DNA of 64,000 bases from Mycolicibacterium peregrinum (GTDB lineage: Bacteria > Actinomycetota > Actinomycetes > Mycobacteriales > Mycobacteriaceae). Shown piece by piece: positions 51,592-60,068 of the stretch. The DNA lies in assembly GCF_001665625.1 (NCBI RefSeq), contig NZ_LZSY01000106.1, positions 1 through 64,000 on the forward strand, read 5' to 3'. Each line of letters begins with the position of its first letter. The stretch's first letter is position 1. The notes under the pieces were generated by a model, which saw only the letters and a program-made list of their open reading frames with translations, made no database searches and was not told the DNA's origin. Both the position numbers and the translations under genes were made by a program.

Positions 51592-52011
51592 TCAGATGTC
51601 GCCGCTACTACTCGGCCCCGTGCGGGGGCCGTAGCGCTCGGCGTAGGCCTGGTGGATGTGCGCGTTCTTCTTGCGCGAGAGCTCGTCGATGAGGGCCGGG
51701 TTCAGACCGTGCTTGACGAGCATGTGACGCCGCCACACCTTGTTGAGGGCGTGGGAGAAGTAGACGAACGGGATGAAGATCGGCACTGTCATGCTGGCGT
51801 GCAGGTAGAGCGACATCGGGATGAACCAGATCGGCGCCAGAACCAGGATTGCCGGGATCGCGACACGGACCATCATCCGGATGGTGGCGCCGGGGCCTGC
51901 GAGGTCGTTGGCCACCCACTCGCGCATGGAGTCGGGTAGCCGCTTGCCGTAGCAGTACCCGATGTACTGCAGCGGGCCCGGTTTTGTGCGGGAGGCTTGG
52001 CCGGTGGGCAT
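51592..52011 (-). CDS. DUF5313-type membrane protein
   Basis: ATG 52011 gives 139 residues; a longer start at 52053 is possible. The N-terminal PLQYIGYCYGKRLPDSMREWVANDLAGPGATIRMMVR is followed by two hydrophobic spans, with SHALNKVWRRHMLVKHGLNPALIDEL at the C-terminus. It resembles mycobacterial DUF5313 proteins of unknown function. It is divergent from the ArsR gene. Confidence 0.7.
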   Translation of the reverse strand: MPTGQASRTKPGPLQYIGYCYGKRLPDSMREWVANDLAGPGATIRMMVRVAIPAILVLAPIWFIPMSLYLHASMTVPIFIPFVYFSHALNKVWRRHMLVKHGLNPALIDELSRKKNAHIHQAYAERYGPRTGPSSSGDI

Positions 52012-52035
52012 TGCAGCAGGGTAACGCTCGGTATC

Positions 52036-52061
52036 ATGGATTGCGAATTTCATCAATCCAT
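52036..52061. promoter_or_regulatory. Inverted repeat upstream of the ArsR gene
   Basis: ATGGATTG (52036-52043) and CAATCCAT (52054-52061) are perfect arms with a 10-nt spacer. They lie 18 bp before the ArsR start, a typical site for an autoregulated ArsR operator. Confidence 0.55.
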
Positions 52062-52078
52062 CAATCATTGGGGCAGCG

Positions 52079-52456
52079 GTGACCGACAGCGTCCTAGATG
52101 GTCCCGAGCGGCCGTTGTACGAGATCAAGGCCAACCTGTTCAAGGCGCTGGCGCATCCGGCGCGGATCCGGGTGCTGGAGATCCTTTCGATGCGCGACGG
52201 CCCGACTCCGGTCAGCGAGATTCTGGCGGCCAGCGATATCGAACCGACCCTGCTGTCGCAGCACCTCGCGGTTCTCAAGCGCCATCACGTGGTCAGCGGG
52301 CACCGGGTCGGCAACGCGGTGTACTACACGCTTGCGCACCCGAAGATCGCTGAACTGCTGCTCATCGCCCGAACGTTCCTCGCCGATACCCTTGCCGCCC
52401 AGCGCGATCAGATCGACGCCATCGGCTCGCTGCCGCCGATCGGCACCGCGCGATAG
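52079..52456 (+). CDS. ArsR/SmtB-family transcriptional regulator
   Basis: The 125-residue protein has the winged helix KALAHPARIRVLEILSMRDGPTPVSEILAASDIEPTLLSQHLAVLKRHHVVSGHR. No metal-binding cysteine motif (ELCVCDL) is present, so it is not a classical arsenite or zinc sensor. It starts at GTG with an inverted repeat directly upstream. It is convergent, with no gap, on a DsbA-like gene. Confidence 0.9.
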   Translation: MTDSVLDGPERPLYEIKANLFKALAHPARIRVLEILSMRDGPTPVSEILAASDIEPTLLSQHLAVLKRHHVVSGHRVGNAVYYTLAHPKIAELLLIARTFLADTLAAQRDQIDAIGSLPPIGTAR

Positions 52457-53158
52457 TCAGCGCGGAAGCTGGTCGAGCCAATCGGAATTCCCGTCGACAG
52501 CGTTGCCGTCGATGGCCACCAGCGGCACCCCGGGATCAGGGAAAGCTCGCAGCAGCGGAAGGTTGTTTGCGCCGATGGTGTGGCCGTCGTAGGGGATCGG
52601 AAGCCCCAGCTTGATCATGTCCTGGGCTGATGGTGGTGCGCCGGCGCGGTCGGCCAGCCCGGCGAGCTGATCGTTGCTCAGATCCGTCTCGCCTTCTTCT
52701 TTCGGCTGTTGATCGGCGGCGAAGATCTGCTCGATGAACTGCCAGGTGATGTCGCTCGATTGCGAGTGGTCGGCGACGATGTGGGCGGCATAGATGGCGC
52801 GGCTGTCGTAATTGCCGCTCGCCGAATACTTTTCGAGGAAGTTGACGAGACGCAGATTGATGTGGAGCTTGCCATCCGCGATGCGCCGGCCGATCTCGGC
52901 GCCCTGGTCGCGCACCATCTTCCCGCTGTAGGGGCACAGCGGGTCCAGATAGAGGTCGATCTGACCCGGCGCCGCGGGGTCGCCGATGGAGAGAACATCT
53001 CCGGCCGACGATGCCGGCGCCGCCTGCGCGCGGCCGGCTCCGGGGCCCCACATGAACGCCATCGTGAGTAGGCCGGCCAGCAGCAGGAGGTGAATCGTTC
53101 GGTATGCCGACCGATTCGCGGTGCCTGGTCCATGCGGGTTCGCGGTCATGACTTCCAT
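52457..53158 (-). CDS. Exported DsbA-like thioredoxin-fold protein with a CPYS active site
   Basis: The 233-residue protein has an N-terminal membrane or signal segment (residues 22-45). A DsbA-type fold carries the motif DPLCPYSGK: Cys75 is present, but the second cysteine of CxxC is Ser78. A one-cysteine site cannot form the usual cysteine pair, so the protein may act as a monothiol or a binding protein. Its stop abuts the convergent ArsR stop (52456). It is divergent from the lipase gene by 130 bp. Confidence 0.85.
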   Translation of the reverse strand: MEVMTANPHGPGTANRSAYRTIHLLLLAGLLTMAFMWGPGAGRAQAAPASSAGDVLSIGDPAAPGQIDLYLDPLCPYSGKMVRDQGAEIGRRIADGKLHINLRLVNFLEKYSASGNYDSRAIYAAHIVADHSQSSDITWQFIEQIFAADQQPKEEGETDLSNDQLAGLADRAGAPPSAQDMIKLGLPIPYDGHTIGANNLPLLRAFPDPGVPLVAIDGNAVDGNSDWLDQLPR

Positions 53159-53288
53159 CCTCGCTGACCGCGACGCACGCGACTCGGGTGAGGGGTGGGA
53201 AGGCCCTCAACCTGGACGTTTACTGTATTTCTCTAGTTATTTAGAGGAAAAGTGGCAGAACGAGACAGTTTGTTGTTACTGTCCGGTA

Positions 53289-54581
53289 ATGCGCAATGCC
53301 GGGGGGATTGTGGTCGTCCTCATGCTGATCATCGGGTCGCTCGTCGCATCTACGACGTTGGCATTCGCCGACACGGGGGATGAGCCGCAGTACGCCGATT
53401 TCTATCTCCCGCCGGACCCGCTGCCGGCCGGTGTGCCCGGCGACGTGATCCGCACCGAACCCAGCCGGCTGGTGCTCGAGCCATCCGGTCAGCTGGGCGC
53501 CATCATGGCGACCGGAACGCGGATCATGTACCGCAGCATCGACTCTCGGAACAATCCGATCGCCGTCACCGGCACCTACTTCGAGCCGTACAACGACTGG
53601 CCCGGAAAGGGGCCGCGCCCCCTGCTCGTCTATGCGCCCGGTACTCAGGGGCAGGGCAATCAGTGCGCACCGTCGCGCCAGTTCAACCAGGGCATCCACT
53701 ACTCGGGTGGCTGGGACATCATGGTCAACTACGAGGAGGCGTTCGTCGCGACCTTGGTGGCCCGCGGCTTTGCCATCCTCATGACCGATTATCAGGGTCT
53801 CGGCACCGACTCGATGCACACCTACGTGAACCGCCTGGCTGAGGGGCACGCCGTCCTCGACGCCGCCCGCGCCGCCATGAAATTGCCCGAGACATCGCTG
53901 GATCCGCATGGCCCCGTGGCCTTCTGGGGATATTCGCAGGGTGGTGGTGCAACTGCGTCCGCGGCGGAGCTGGCTTCGGCCTACGCGCCCGAACTGAACA
54001 TCGTCGGCACCTATGCCGGTGCGCCGCCGGCCGACCTCAAGGAACTGCTGCCCTACGCCGACGGTAGTGCACTCGTGGGCGTCGTCGGCTACGCACTCAA
54101 CGGCGTCATCGCCGCCTACCCGGAAGCCGCCGACGCGATCCGGTCGAAGCTCACCCAGCGCGGCAAGGACATGCTCGAGTCGGTGTCACGCCAGTGCGTG
54201 GGACAGACGATCGTCGACTTCGCCTTCCGGCATCTGCAGCCCTACTTCAACGAGGACATCAACAAACTCGTCAACGAAGAACCGTTCAGCAGCCTGTTCG
54301 ATCTGCAGAAGCTCGGCCGGTTCAAGCCGAACGCGCCGGTGCTGATCAACAGCAACCGCTACGACCCGCTGGTGCCGTGGACCGCGGCCAACCAGCTGGG
54401 CCGGGACTGGTGCGCGCAGGGTGCCGACGTCGAATTCCGCACCAACGAGGAACCGCCGTTCCTCAACAAGCTGGTGATCAACCACGCGCTCCCGATGCTC
54501 GTGGACGGAGAGCCGGCCATGCAGTGGATCGCCGCCCGCTTCAACGGAGAACCCACCACACCCAACTGCGGCCAGTTCTGA
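53289..54581 (+). CDS. Secreted lipase/esterase (LIP family)
   Basis: ATG 53289 begins a signal peptide (MRNAGGIVVVLMLIIGSLV to AFA), giving 430 residues. The mature part has YAPGTQGQGNQCAPS, LMTDYQGLGTDSMHTY and the nucleophile elbow GYSQGG. The C-terminal segment is INHALPMLVDGEPAMQW with the catalytic histidine. This is the secreted triacylglycerol-lipase/LIP family common in mycobacteria. A TetR gene follows in the same direction. Confidence 0.9.
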   Translation: MRNAGGIVVVLMLIIGSLVASTTLAFADTGDEPQYADFYLPPDPLPAGVPGDVIRTEPSRLVLEPSGQLGAIMATGTRIMYRSIDSRNNPIAVTGTYFEPYNDWPGKGPRPLLVYAPGTQGQGNQCAPSRQFNQGIHYSGGWDIMVNYEEAFVATLVARGFAILMTDYQGLGTDSMHTYVNRLAEGHAVLDAARAAMKLPETSLDPHGPVAFWGYSQGGGATASAAELASAYAPELNIVGTYAGAPPADLKELLPYADGSALVGVVGYALNGVIAAYPEAADAIRSKLTQRGKDMLESVSRQCVGQTIVDFAFRHLQPYFNEDINKLVNEEPFSSLFDLQKLGRFKPNAPVLINSNRYDPLVPWTAANQLGRDWCAQGADVEFRTNEEPPFLNKLVINHALPMLVDGEPAMQWIAARFNGEPTTPNCGQF

Positions 54582-54624
54582 CGGTCGGGGCGATATCCCG
54601 GACCTCGAATGCCCGCTCGATAGA

Positions 54625-55263
54625 CTGCGGGGCATCGCTGAACGCAGGAAGTACAACGCCGCCCAGCGTCGCCGCGAACTGGCTGACGCTGCCATCGAAC
54701 TGCTCGGCAAGGACGGTTCGCGCGGCGTGAGTCACCCCAAGGTCGACAAGAAGGCAGAGGTTCCCGACGGCACGACGTCGTTCTATTTCCGGACCCGAGA
54801 TGCGCTGATGCACGCGATCGCCGCGCGCCTCAACGAACTCGACCTCGCCGACCTCTCCCTGCTCACCGAGTTGACCGATGCCGATCCGACAGAGTTCGCC
54901 GGCACGCTCGGGTTCGCCACGCTGGTCATGTATTCGTCGACCGAACCGTGGCTCACCCGGGCCAAGGCCCGCTACGAGTTGGCCCTGCAGGCCGGCCGTG
55001 ACGACGAACTGGCTGCAACACTCAGCGCGTCCGTCGAGGGGTTCTACGGGGTTGCGCGCGCAGTCGTGACGGAATGGCATGCCACGGACGAGAATCCGAT
55101 GGCGCCCGACGTCATCGACGAGCAGGCCAAAACCCTGTTCTCGTTCATCAACGGGGTGATGATGACCTTTGTCATCGGACAACCGCTGGTGGACAACGCC
55201 GATCAGCTCGACCGGCTGATCCGAGGAGTCCTGGCAGGCTGGCCGGTCGAGGGAACTGCCTGA
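54625..55263 (+). CDS. TetR-family regulator with an apparently non-ATG/GTG/TTG start
   Basis: The helix-turn-helix begins at IAERRKYNAAQRRRELADAAIELLGKDGSRGVSHPKVDKKAEVPDGTTSFYFRTRD, but the first conventional start in frame is GTG 54727, inside the HTH. CTG 54625 is the best in-frame candidate giving a full DNA-binding domain and about 212 residues; the frame upstream stays open into the lipase gene. Its 3' end overlaps the convergent TetR gene by 61 bp. Confidence 0.75.
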   Translation: MRGIAERRKYNAAQRRRELADAAIELLGKDGSRGVSHPKVDKKAEVPDGTTSFYFRTRDALMHAIAARLNELDLADLSLLTELTDADPTEFAGTLGFATLVMYSSTEPWLTRAKARYELALQAGRDDELAATLSASVEGFYGVARAVVTEWHATDENPMAPDVIDEQAKTLFSFINGVMMTFVIGQPLVDNADQLDRLIRGVLAGWPVEGTA

Positions 55264-55868
55264 ACGGCGTTGTCGAACAACGGCGACGACAACAGCATGG
55301 CGCTCACGTGGTCGACGAACACGTCATGGTCGGAACCGAGGTTGCCTTCCGTCCATTCGATGAACAGCGAGATGATGGCGCCGAAAACGGTGGCGTACTG
55401 CATCTTGACCCGCGCCGCCGCCGCGGCGGTGCCCGCTCGGTCGGTCGGTGCCGTCAGTCCGGTCATCGCACCGACGGCGTCGCGTACGAAATGACGAAGC
55501 CTGAGGTCAGCGATCGGCTCCACCAACAGGATTCGGCAAATCCGGGGATCTTCTTCGACCAGTTGCGCTGCTGCTCCCACTCCCGCACGGGTGCGTGTGG
55601 GTAGATCGGCGTCCGGGTCGGCGGCGGCGTAGATGACCTGACGTGCGTGCTCGAACGTGCTGCGGTAGACCTCGCCGAGCAGGTCGTCGGTGTCGGTGAA
55701 GCTCTCGTAGAAGAACTTCTGGCTGAGCTCTGCCTCGCGGCAGACGGCGCGCATGGTCATGGCGGCGACTCCCTGGGTGCCGACCAGGTCGGCGCCTGCC
55801 TGGATCAGTCGGGCGCGGCGGTCCGCCGACCGTGCTTCGGCGGCCTGGCCGCGGTACGGCCTTGACAT
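55203..55868 (-). CDS. TetR-family transcriptional regulator
   Basis: ATG 55868 gives 221 residues with HTH VAAMTMRAVCREAELSQKFFYESFTDTDDLL. It is divergent from the DUF1214-sulfotransferase unit and probably regulates it. Its last 61 bp overlap the 3' end of the preceding convergent TetR gene, an unusually long overlap. Confidence 0.92.
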   Translation of the reverse strand: MSRPYRGQAAEARSADRRARLIQAGADLVGTQGVAAMTMRAVCREAELSQKFFYESFTDTDDLLGEVYRSTFEHARQVIYAAADPDADLPTRTRAGVGAAAQLVEEDPRICRILLVEPIADLRLRHFVRDAVGAMTGLTAPTDRAGTAAAAARVKMQYATVFGAIISLFIEWTEGNLGSDHDVFVDHVSAMLLSSPLFDNAVQAVPSTGQPARTPRISRSS

Positions 55869-55936
55869 TCCGTGAGCATAGCGAGCACGATCCAATTCTG
55901 GAAGCATCCGCTTCCGGATTGTGAGGGGGATGCCCA

Positions 55937-57046
55937 GTGACCGCGCCCAGTGAAGGTGACGCAGACCGGGCTCGCCCCGAGGTCGCGGCGTGGACGGCGT
56001 TCGTCGACGGATTGCGCACGGCCGGTGCGCAACTCGCGGCAGACACCGCCGCCCTGCCGGAATCCGAACGCGCCGACGGGTTCCGTGCACTGTTGCGCGC
56101 AGTGTCAAATCAGCTGGGCCGCTTGGAAGTTGATCGCGACAAGCCTGAGTTCGTCGCGTTCAACGGCTGGCGTCAGAAATTCCTGATGGACAATCCCGAC
56201 TTCCAGTACTGGGTCGCCGATGTCCGCCCCGGCGGCCGCTACCTGATCCGTGGCAATCGCGGCAACGCCGCGTACGTGTCGATCACCGCCTATTCCGGTT
56301 CGGGCGGGGCGGCTGCCCAGGCGAGCTCCCGGATCGACAGTGATGCAATCACGTTCGACGCCGACGGCGATTACCAGGTGACGGTCGGCGGTGACCGTCA
56401 GGAGAACGACTGGCTGGACCTGCCCGATCGCGCGATCGTCATCTGGGTACGTCACTTCCACGATGACGCACAGACCGATCGCATCGGGTGGTGTGCCATC
56501 GAGCCGGTCGAGCCGCCCCCGGTACCGGCGGCGATCGACCCGCTGAGGTTCGGCAAGCAGCTGTCGAAAGCCTCGGCGGCCATCGCCGTGCTGCCGCGCA
56601 TCTGGGATGGCGCGGTGGCCGCCGATCACGAGTCGCCGAACCAGTTGCACCACTGGACCGAGATGGCCGGGGGAGCAGTGTTCACCGAACCGGCCATCCA
56701 CTATCTGCGCGGCGGTTGGCAGCTCGGTCCCGACGAAGCGCTGCTCGTCGAAGGCGATCTGGTGCCGTGCCGGTACTGGAACATCTTGGCGTACAGCAGA
56801 TTTCTCAATTCGCTCGATTACCGGCACCGGCGGGTCTCCTACACTGGTGCCACCGCGAACCTCGATGGCGGACGCTACCGGTTCGTGGTCTCGGCCACCG
56901 ATCCCGGACCGGCCGCCGGGGACTGGATCGACAGTGAGGGCCGCGCGTTCGGCATCGTCGTGATGCGGTTCCTGCAACCCGAACAGCAGCCCACCCTGCC
57001 CACGACGCGCGTCGTGTCCCTGACCGATCTGGCGGAGCGCCCATGA
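55937..57046 (+). CDS. DUF1214-domain protein
   Basis: The 369-residue protein starts at GTG 55937. A helical N-terminal region precedes a beta-rich DUF1214-like domain (NPDFQYWVADVRPGGRYLIRGNRGNAAYVSITAYSG). The C-terminal block has PCRYWNILAYSRFLNSLDYR. No catalytic motif is recognised. It overlaps the sulfotransferase gene by 4 nt, a pairing that suggests a shared pathway. A TetR gene is divergent from it. Confidence 0.82.
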   Translation: MTAPSEGDADRARPEVAAWTAFVDGLRTAGAQLAADTAALPESERADGFRALLRAVSNQLGRLEVDRDKPEFVAFNGWRQKFLMDNPDFQYWVADVRPGGRYLIRGNRGNAAYVSITAYSGSGGAAAQASSRIDSDAITFDADGDYQVTVGGDRQENDWLDLPDRAIVIWVRHFHDDAQTDRIGWCAIEPVEPPPVPAAIDPLRFGKQLSKASAAIAVLPRIWDGAVAADHESPNQLHHWTEMAGGAVFTEPAIHYLRGGWQLGPDEALLVEGDLVPCRYWNILAYSRFLNSLDYRHRRVSYTGATANLDGGRYRFVVSATDPGPAAGDWIDSEGRAFGIVVMRFLQPEQQPTLPTTRVVSLTDLAERP

Positions 57047-58305
57047 CCGGCTGGTCCGCGCCTGCCCGCACACCGGAGGCGTTGACGGCCTACGCGGCGG
57101 CCGAGCAGGATCGGGCCGCGCGCCCGGACCGCTACCAGCTCGGTGCCGACGCCATCGACATCGTCATCGACCGCGGCACCCGCGGTGCCGGCGTCGGCGT
57201 TCTGGGCGACCCCGGCGAGTGGCGTCCGGGTGTGGAGCAGTACCTGGCCTCGGCCGAGGAGGACGGCCGGCTCAACGCCCTCGGAGCGTTGACCGCCCAG
57301 CGAACCGCGTCCGGGCGGCTCGCGGCCAGGATCGCGATGGCGCGGTATCTGAAGGAACATCCCACCACCGAGCACCGTCCGCTGCTACCCCCGGTGATCA
57401 TCACCGGCGGCTGGCGCACGGGCACCACCTTCTTGTACCGGTTACTCGACCGCGACCCCCGATTACGTGCGCCGCTGCCAGCCGAGCTGGGCGCGCCGTG
57501 GCGGCTACCCGGCGACCTCGACGGCGACGAACGCGTCCGCCGCCTCGAGGCGGCCGCAGCCGGTCAGTACCTGCTGCACGTTCTCAACCCCACGATGGCC
57601 GCGGTGCACGACTCCGGACCGAACCTGCCCGAGGAGTGCGTGCTCGGCATGGGCACCACCCTGCGCAACTGGGGCTTCACCGCCACCACGCGCCTCGACG
57701 GCTACGCGTCCTGGCTCGCCGGCCAGGACTTCGCCGCCGAGTACGCGCAGCACCGGCGGATGCTGCAGATCCTCGACGCCGGGGACGGCCGCCGTTGGGT
57801 CCTGAAAGCGCCGGCCCACACCGCCGAGCTCAGCCACGTCATCGCGACGTATCCGGGCGCCTGCATCGTGCAGTTGCACCGCGACATCGTGGAGACGGTG
57901 GCGTCGGGCGCCAGCCTGTTCGCGACGTACCGGTCCACTTACAGCGACGACGTCGACGGGGTCGACGTCGGCCGGTTTCAAACGGCGCAGACCGAGCTGT
58001 GGCTGCGCCGCGCCCTCGATGCCCGGGCCGCGGCGTCCACTGTCACCTGGCTCGACGTCCAGTACCGCGACCTGGTGGCCGACCCGGAGGCGACGGTGCG
58101 TCGCATCTACGCCGCGGCGCAAATGGAGCCGCCGGACATCCGTGGAATGCTCGCCGATCATCACCGCGCCCAGCCCCACGGCGGGAAAGGCGCGCACCGA
58201 TACCGGCCCGAGGAATTCGGTATCAACCCCGCCGAGTTGCGCGAGCGGATGCACTTCTACACCCAGACGCTGGACCCGTCCGGCGCGCATCGGATCGAGG
58301 CGTGA
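57043..58305 (+). CDS. PAPS-dependent sulfotransferase
   Basis: The 420-residue protein has the 5'-phosphosulfate loop GGWRTGTT at 122-129 and a 3'-phosphate loop HRDIVETVASGASL at about 279-292. LYRLLDRDPRLRAPLPAELGAPWR lies between them. It belongs to the mycobacterial Stf-like sulfotransferase family. The acceptor is unknown; lipids and carbohydrates are typical. It follows DUF1214 with an ATGA overlap. Confidence 0.92.
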   Translation: MTGWSAPARTPEALTAYAAAEQDRAARPDRYQLGADAIDIVIDRGTRGAGVGVLGDPGEWRPGVEQYLASAEEDGRLNALGALTAQRTASGRLAARIAMARYLKEHPTTEHRPLLPPVIITGGWRTGTTFLYRLLDRDPRLRAPLPAELGAPWRLPGDLDGDERVRRLEAAAAGQYLLHVLNPTMAAVHDSGPNLPEECVLGMGTTLRNWGFTATTRLDGYASWLAGQDFAAEYAQHRRMLQILDAGDGRRWVLKAPAHTAELSHVIATYPGACIVQLHRDIVETVASGASLFATYRSTYSDDVDGVDVGRFQTAQTELWLRRALDARAAASTVTWLDVQYRDLVADPEATVRRIYAAAQMEPPDIRGMLADHHRAQPHGGKGAHRYRPEEFGINPAELRERMHFYTQTLDPSGAHRIEA

Positions 58306-58368
58306 CGCGCCGGCCCGTCGGGGAGCGACTGGCGCTAATCGCGTCGCCCCATTACTTTCCCTGAGGTG

Positions 58369-59346
58369 ATGTCCTCAGCCGTTGGCGCAGTCGCGCGGTC
58401 GATCGCTCCCTTCCTGACAGTCGCCTCGGTGGTCGCCGCGGGCCTCGCCACTGCTCCGGGGCCGACGGTCCGTCTGGCCAGCGACGGCAACCCGCTCGAG
58501 GGGCACTCGTTCTACGTCAACCCCTCGTCGAAGGCCGCGCGCGCCGCGCAGGGCAACCCGAGCCCTGAACTGCAGGCGATCGCCAACACCCCCACCGCGT
58601 ACTGGATGGACAACGTCTCCAGCCCCGCGGTGGACGCCAAGTACATCGCGGCGGCGCAGGCCGCAGGCACCATGCCGATCCTGGCGCTCTACGGCATCCC
58701 GCATCGCGACTGCGGGAGCTACGCCGCGGGCGGTTTCGGGTCGGCCGCTGCCTACAAGGGCTGGATCGACGGTGTCGCCGCCGCCATCGGCGGTGGGCCG
58801 GCCGCGGTCATCCTCGAACCCGACGCACTCGCCATGGCGGACTGCCTGTCGGGCGATCAGCGCGAGGAGCGCTACAACCTGATGAGCTACGCGGTGGACA
58901 CGCTGACCCGCAATCCGGGCACCGCGGTGTACGTCGATGCGGGGCACTCCCGATGGACGGCCGCCGACGAGATGGCCAACAGGCTCAACCGCGTCGGCGT
59001 CGCCAAGGCGCGCGGATTCAGCCTCAACACCGCGAACTTCTTCACCACCGAAGAGGAAATCGGTTACGGCGACGCGATTTCGGGCCAGACTGGCGGCAAG
59101 CCCTACGTCATCGACACCTCGCGCAACGGTGCCGGACCGGCCGAAGGCGAGATGTACTGGTGCAACCCGAGCGGACGGGCCCTCGGCGCGGCGCCGACCA
59201 CGGCGACCGGGAACGGCAACGTCGACGCGTTCCTGTGGGTGAAGCGTCCCGGTGAGTCCGACGGCGCATGCGGTACCGGCGAGGCCGCCGCGGGCACCTT
59301 CGTCAATCAGTACGCCATCGACCTGGTCCGCAAGGCGCACGGGTAG
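58369..59346 (+). CDS. Secreted glycoside hydrolase family 6 protein
   Basis: ATG 58369 (GTG 58366 is an alternative) starts an N-terminal signal. The 325 residues carry the GH6 acid residues: Asp114 in IPHRDCGSYAAGG and Asp152 in AAVILEPDALAMADC. Later blocks are DAGHSRWTAADEMANRL and WCNPSGRALG. GH6 enzymes are endo- or cellobiohydrolases on beta-1,4-glucan. Mycobacterial members have been linked to cellulose-like material. Confidence 0.92.
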   Translation: MSSAVGAVARSIAPFLTVASVVAAGLATAPGPTVRLASDGNPLEGHSFYVNPSSKAARAAQGNPSPELQAIANTPTAYWMDNVSSPAVDAKYIAAAQAAGTMPILALYGIPHRDCGSYAAGGFGSAAAYKGWIDGVAAAIGGGPAAVILEPDALAMADCLSGDQREERYNLMSYAVDTLTRNPGTAVYVDAGHSRWTAADEMANRLNRVGVAKARGFSLNTANFFTTEEEIGYGDAISGQTGGKPYVIDTSRNGAGPAEGEMYWCNPSGRALGAAPTTATGNGNVDAFLWVKRPGESDGACGTGEAAAGTFVNQYAIDLVRKAHG

Positions 59347-59352
59347 AGCGGA

Positions 59353-59982
59353 CTACTGGGGCGGGGGAGCCTCCGCCTCGCACTCAGCGAGCATCGGCGT
59401 GGTGAAGTCGACCGAGCCGACACCGCCGAGGGTCATGCCGTTGTCGCGCAGCGTCATCGTCGTCGTGTAGCGGCAGGTCTGATTGACTGTCAGTCCGGTG
59501 AGGAACTCGACGTCGTAGGTGTACAGGAACGAGCGCACGAGCTGGTTCGCGTCCCACGGCACATCGAGGGCGAAGCCCAAGGACGACCCGGACCGGGCGT
59601 TGAGCAACCGCGGGCCGACCTCACCGATCCCCGGCGTCAGGTAGAACGGGGCGCCGTCGAGCTTGGTGCCGGACACACTGACGCTTCTGATGCGATAGCC
59701 GGTGGTGCCGGACGGGATGAGCGGGCCGCGCCTGATGTTCGTGCTGAACAGGATCGAGTAGTTGGTCCCGCCGGCGATGGCCGTCGTGCTGAAGCTGGTC
59801 GAGGTGAACTCCTGTGGCAGCTGAGCCGCGCAATTGCCGACCTTGCCGGATGGATCACCGCATTCCTGTGGTGCCGCCAGGGCACTTGGTGCAAGCACCG
59901 CAGCGCCGACTACGGGCACCGTGAATGCGGCGCCGCGGATGAACGTGCGTCGGGAGAACGCACTTCCTGAACGATTCGTCAT
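59353..59982 (-). CDS. Tat-exported hypothetical protein
   Basis: The 209-residue protein has a twin-arginine signal, SRRTFIRGAAFTVPVVGAAVLAP, then AAPQECGDPSGK with a second cysteine following. The mature part is beta-rich, with Thr/Ser-rich strands and a C-terminal AECEAEAPPPQ. I recognise no family. It is convergent with the GH6 gene, with a 6-bp gap. Confidence 0.75.
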   Translation of the reverse strand: MTNRSGSAFSRRTFIRGAAFTVPVVGAAVLAPSALAAPQECGDPSGKVGNCAAQLPQEFTSTSFSTTAIAGGTNYSILFSTNIRRGPLIPSGTTGYRIRSVSVSGTKLDGAPFYLTPGIGEVGPRLLNARSGSSLGFALDVPWDANQLVRSFLYTYDVEFLTGLTVNQTCRYTTTMTLRDNGMTLGGVGSVDFTTPMLAECEAEAPPPQ

Positions 59983-60068
59983 TGGTCTTCCTCCTTGTTC
60001 GCTCGTGTTTTTCGGTCTCCAATTCCGAAGCTACAAGGGTGACCCCGCGATGTGGCCGGGTTCGGCAA

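Noticed and set aside
53215..53270. Dyad CTCTA-GTTATT-TAGAG upstream of the lipase gene
   Set aside because: The arms are only 5 bp and imperfect when extended; not stronger than chance in an AT-rich patch.
58375..59340. 321-codon minus-strand frame opposite the GH6 gene
   Set aside because: It shadows a gene with both catalytic aspartates; arginine/glycine-rich composition is typical of antisense translation.
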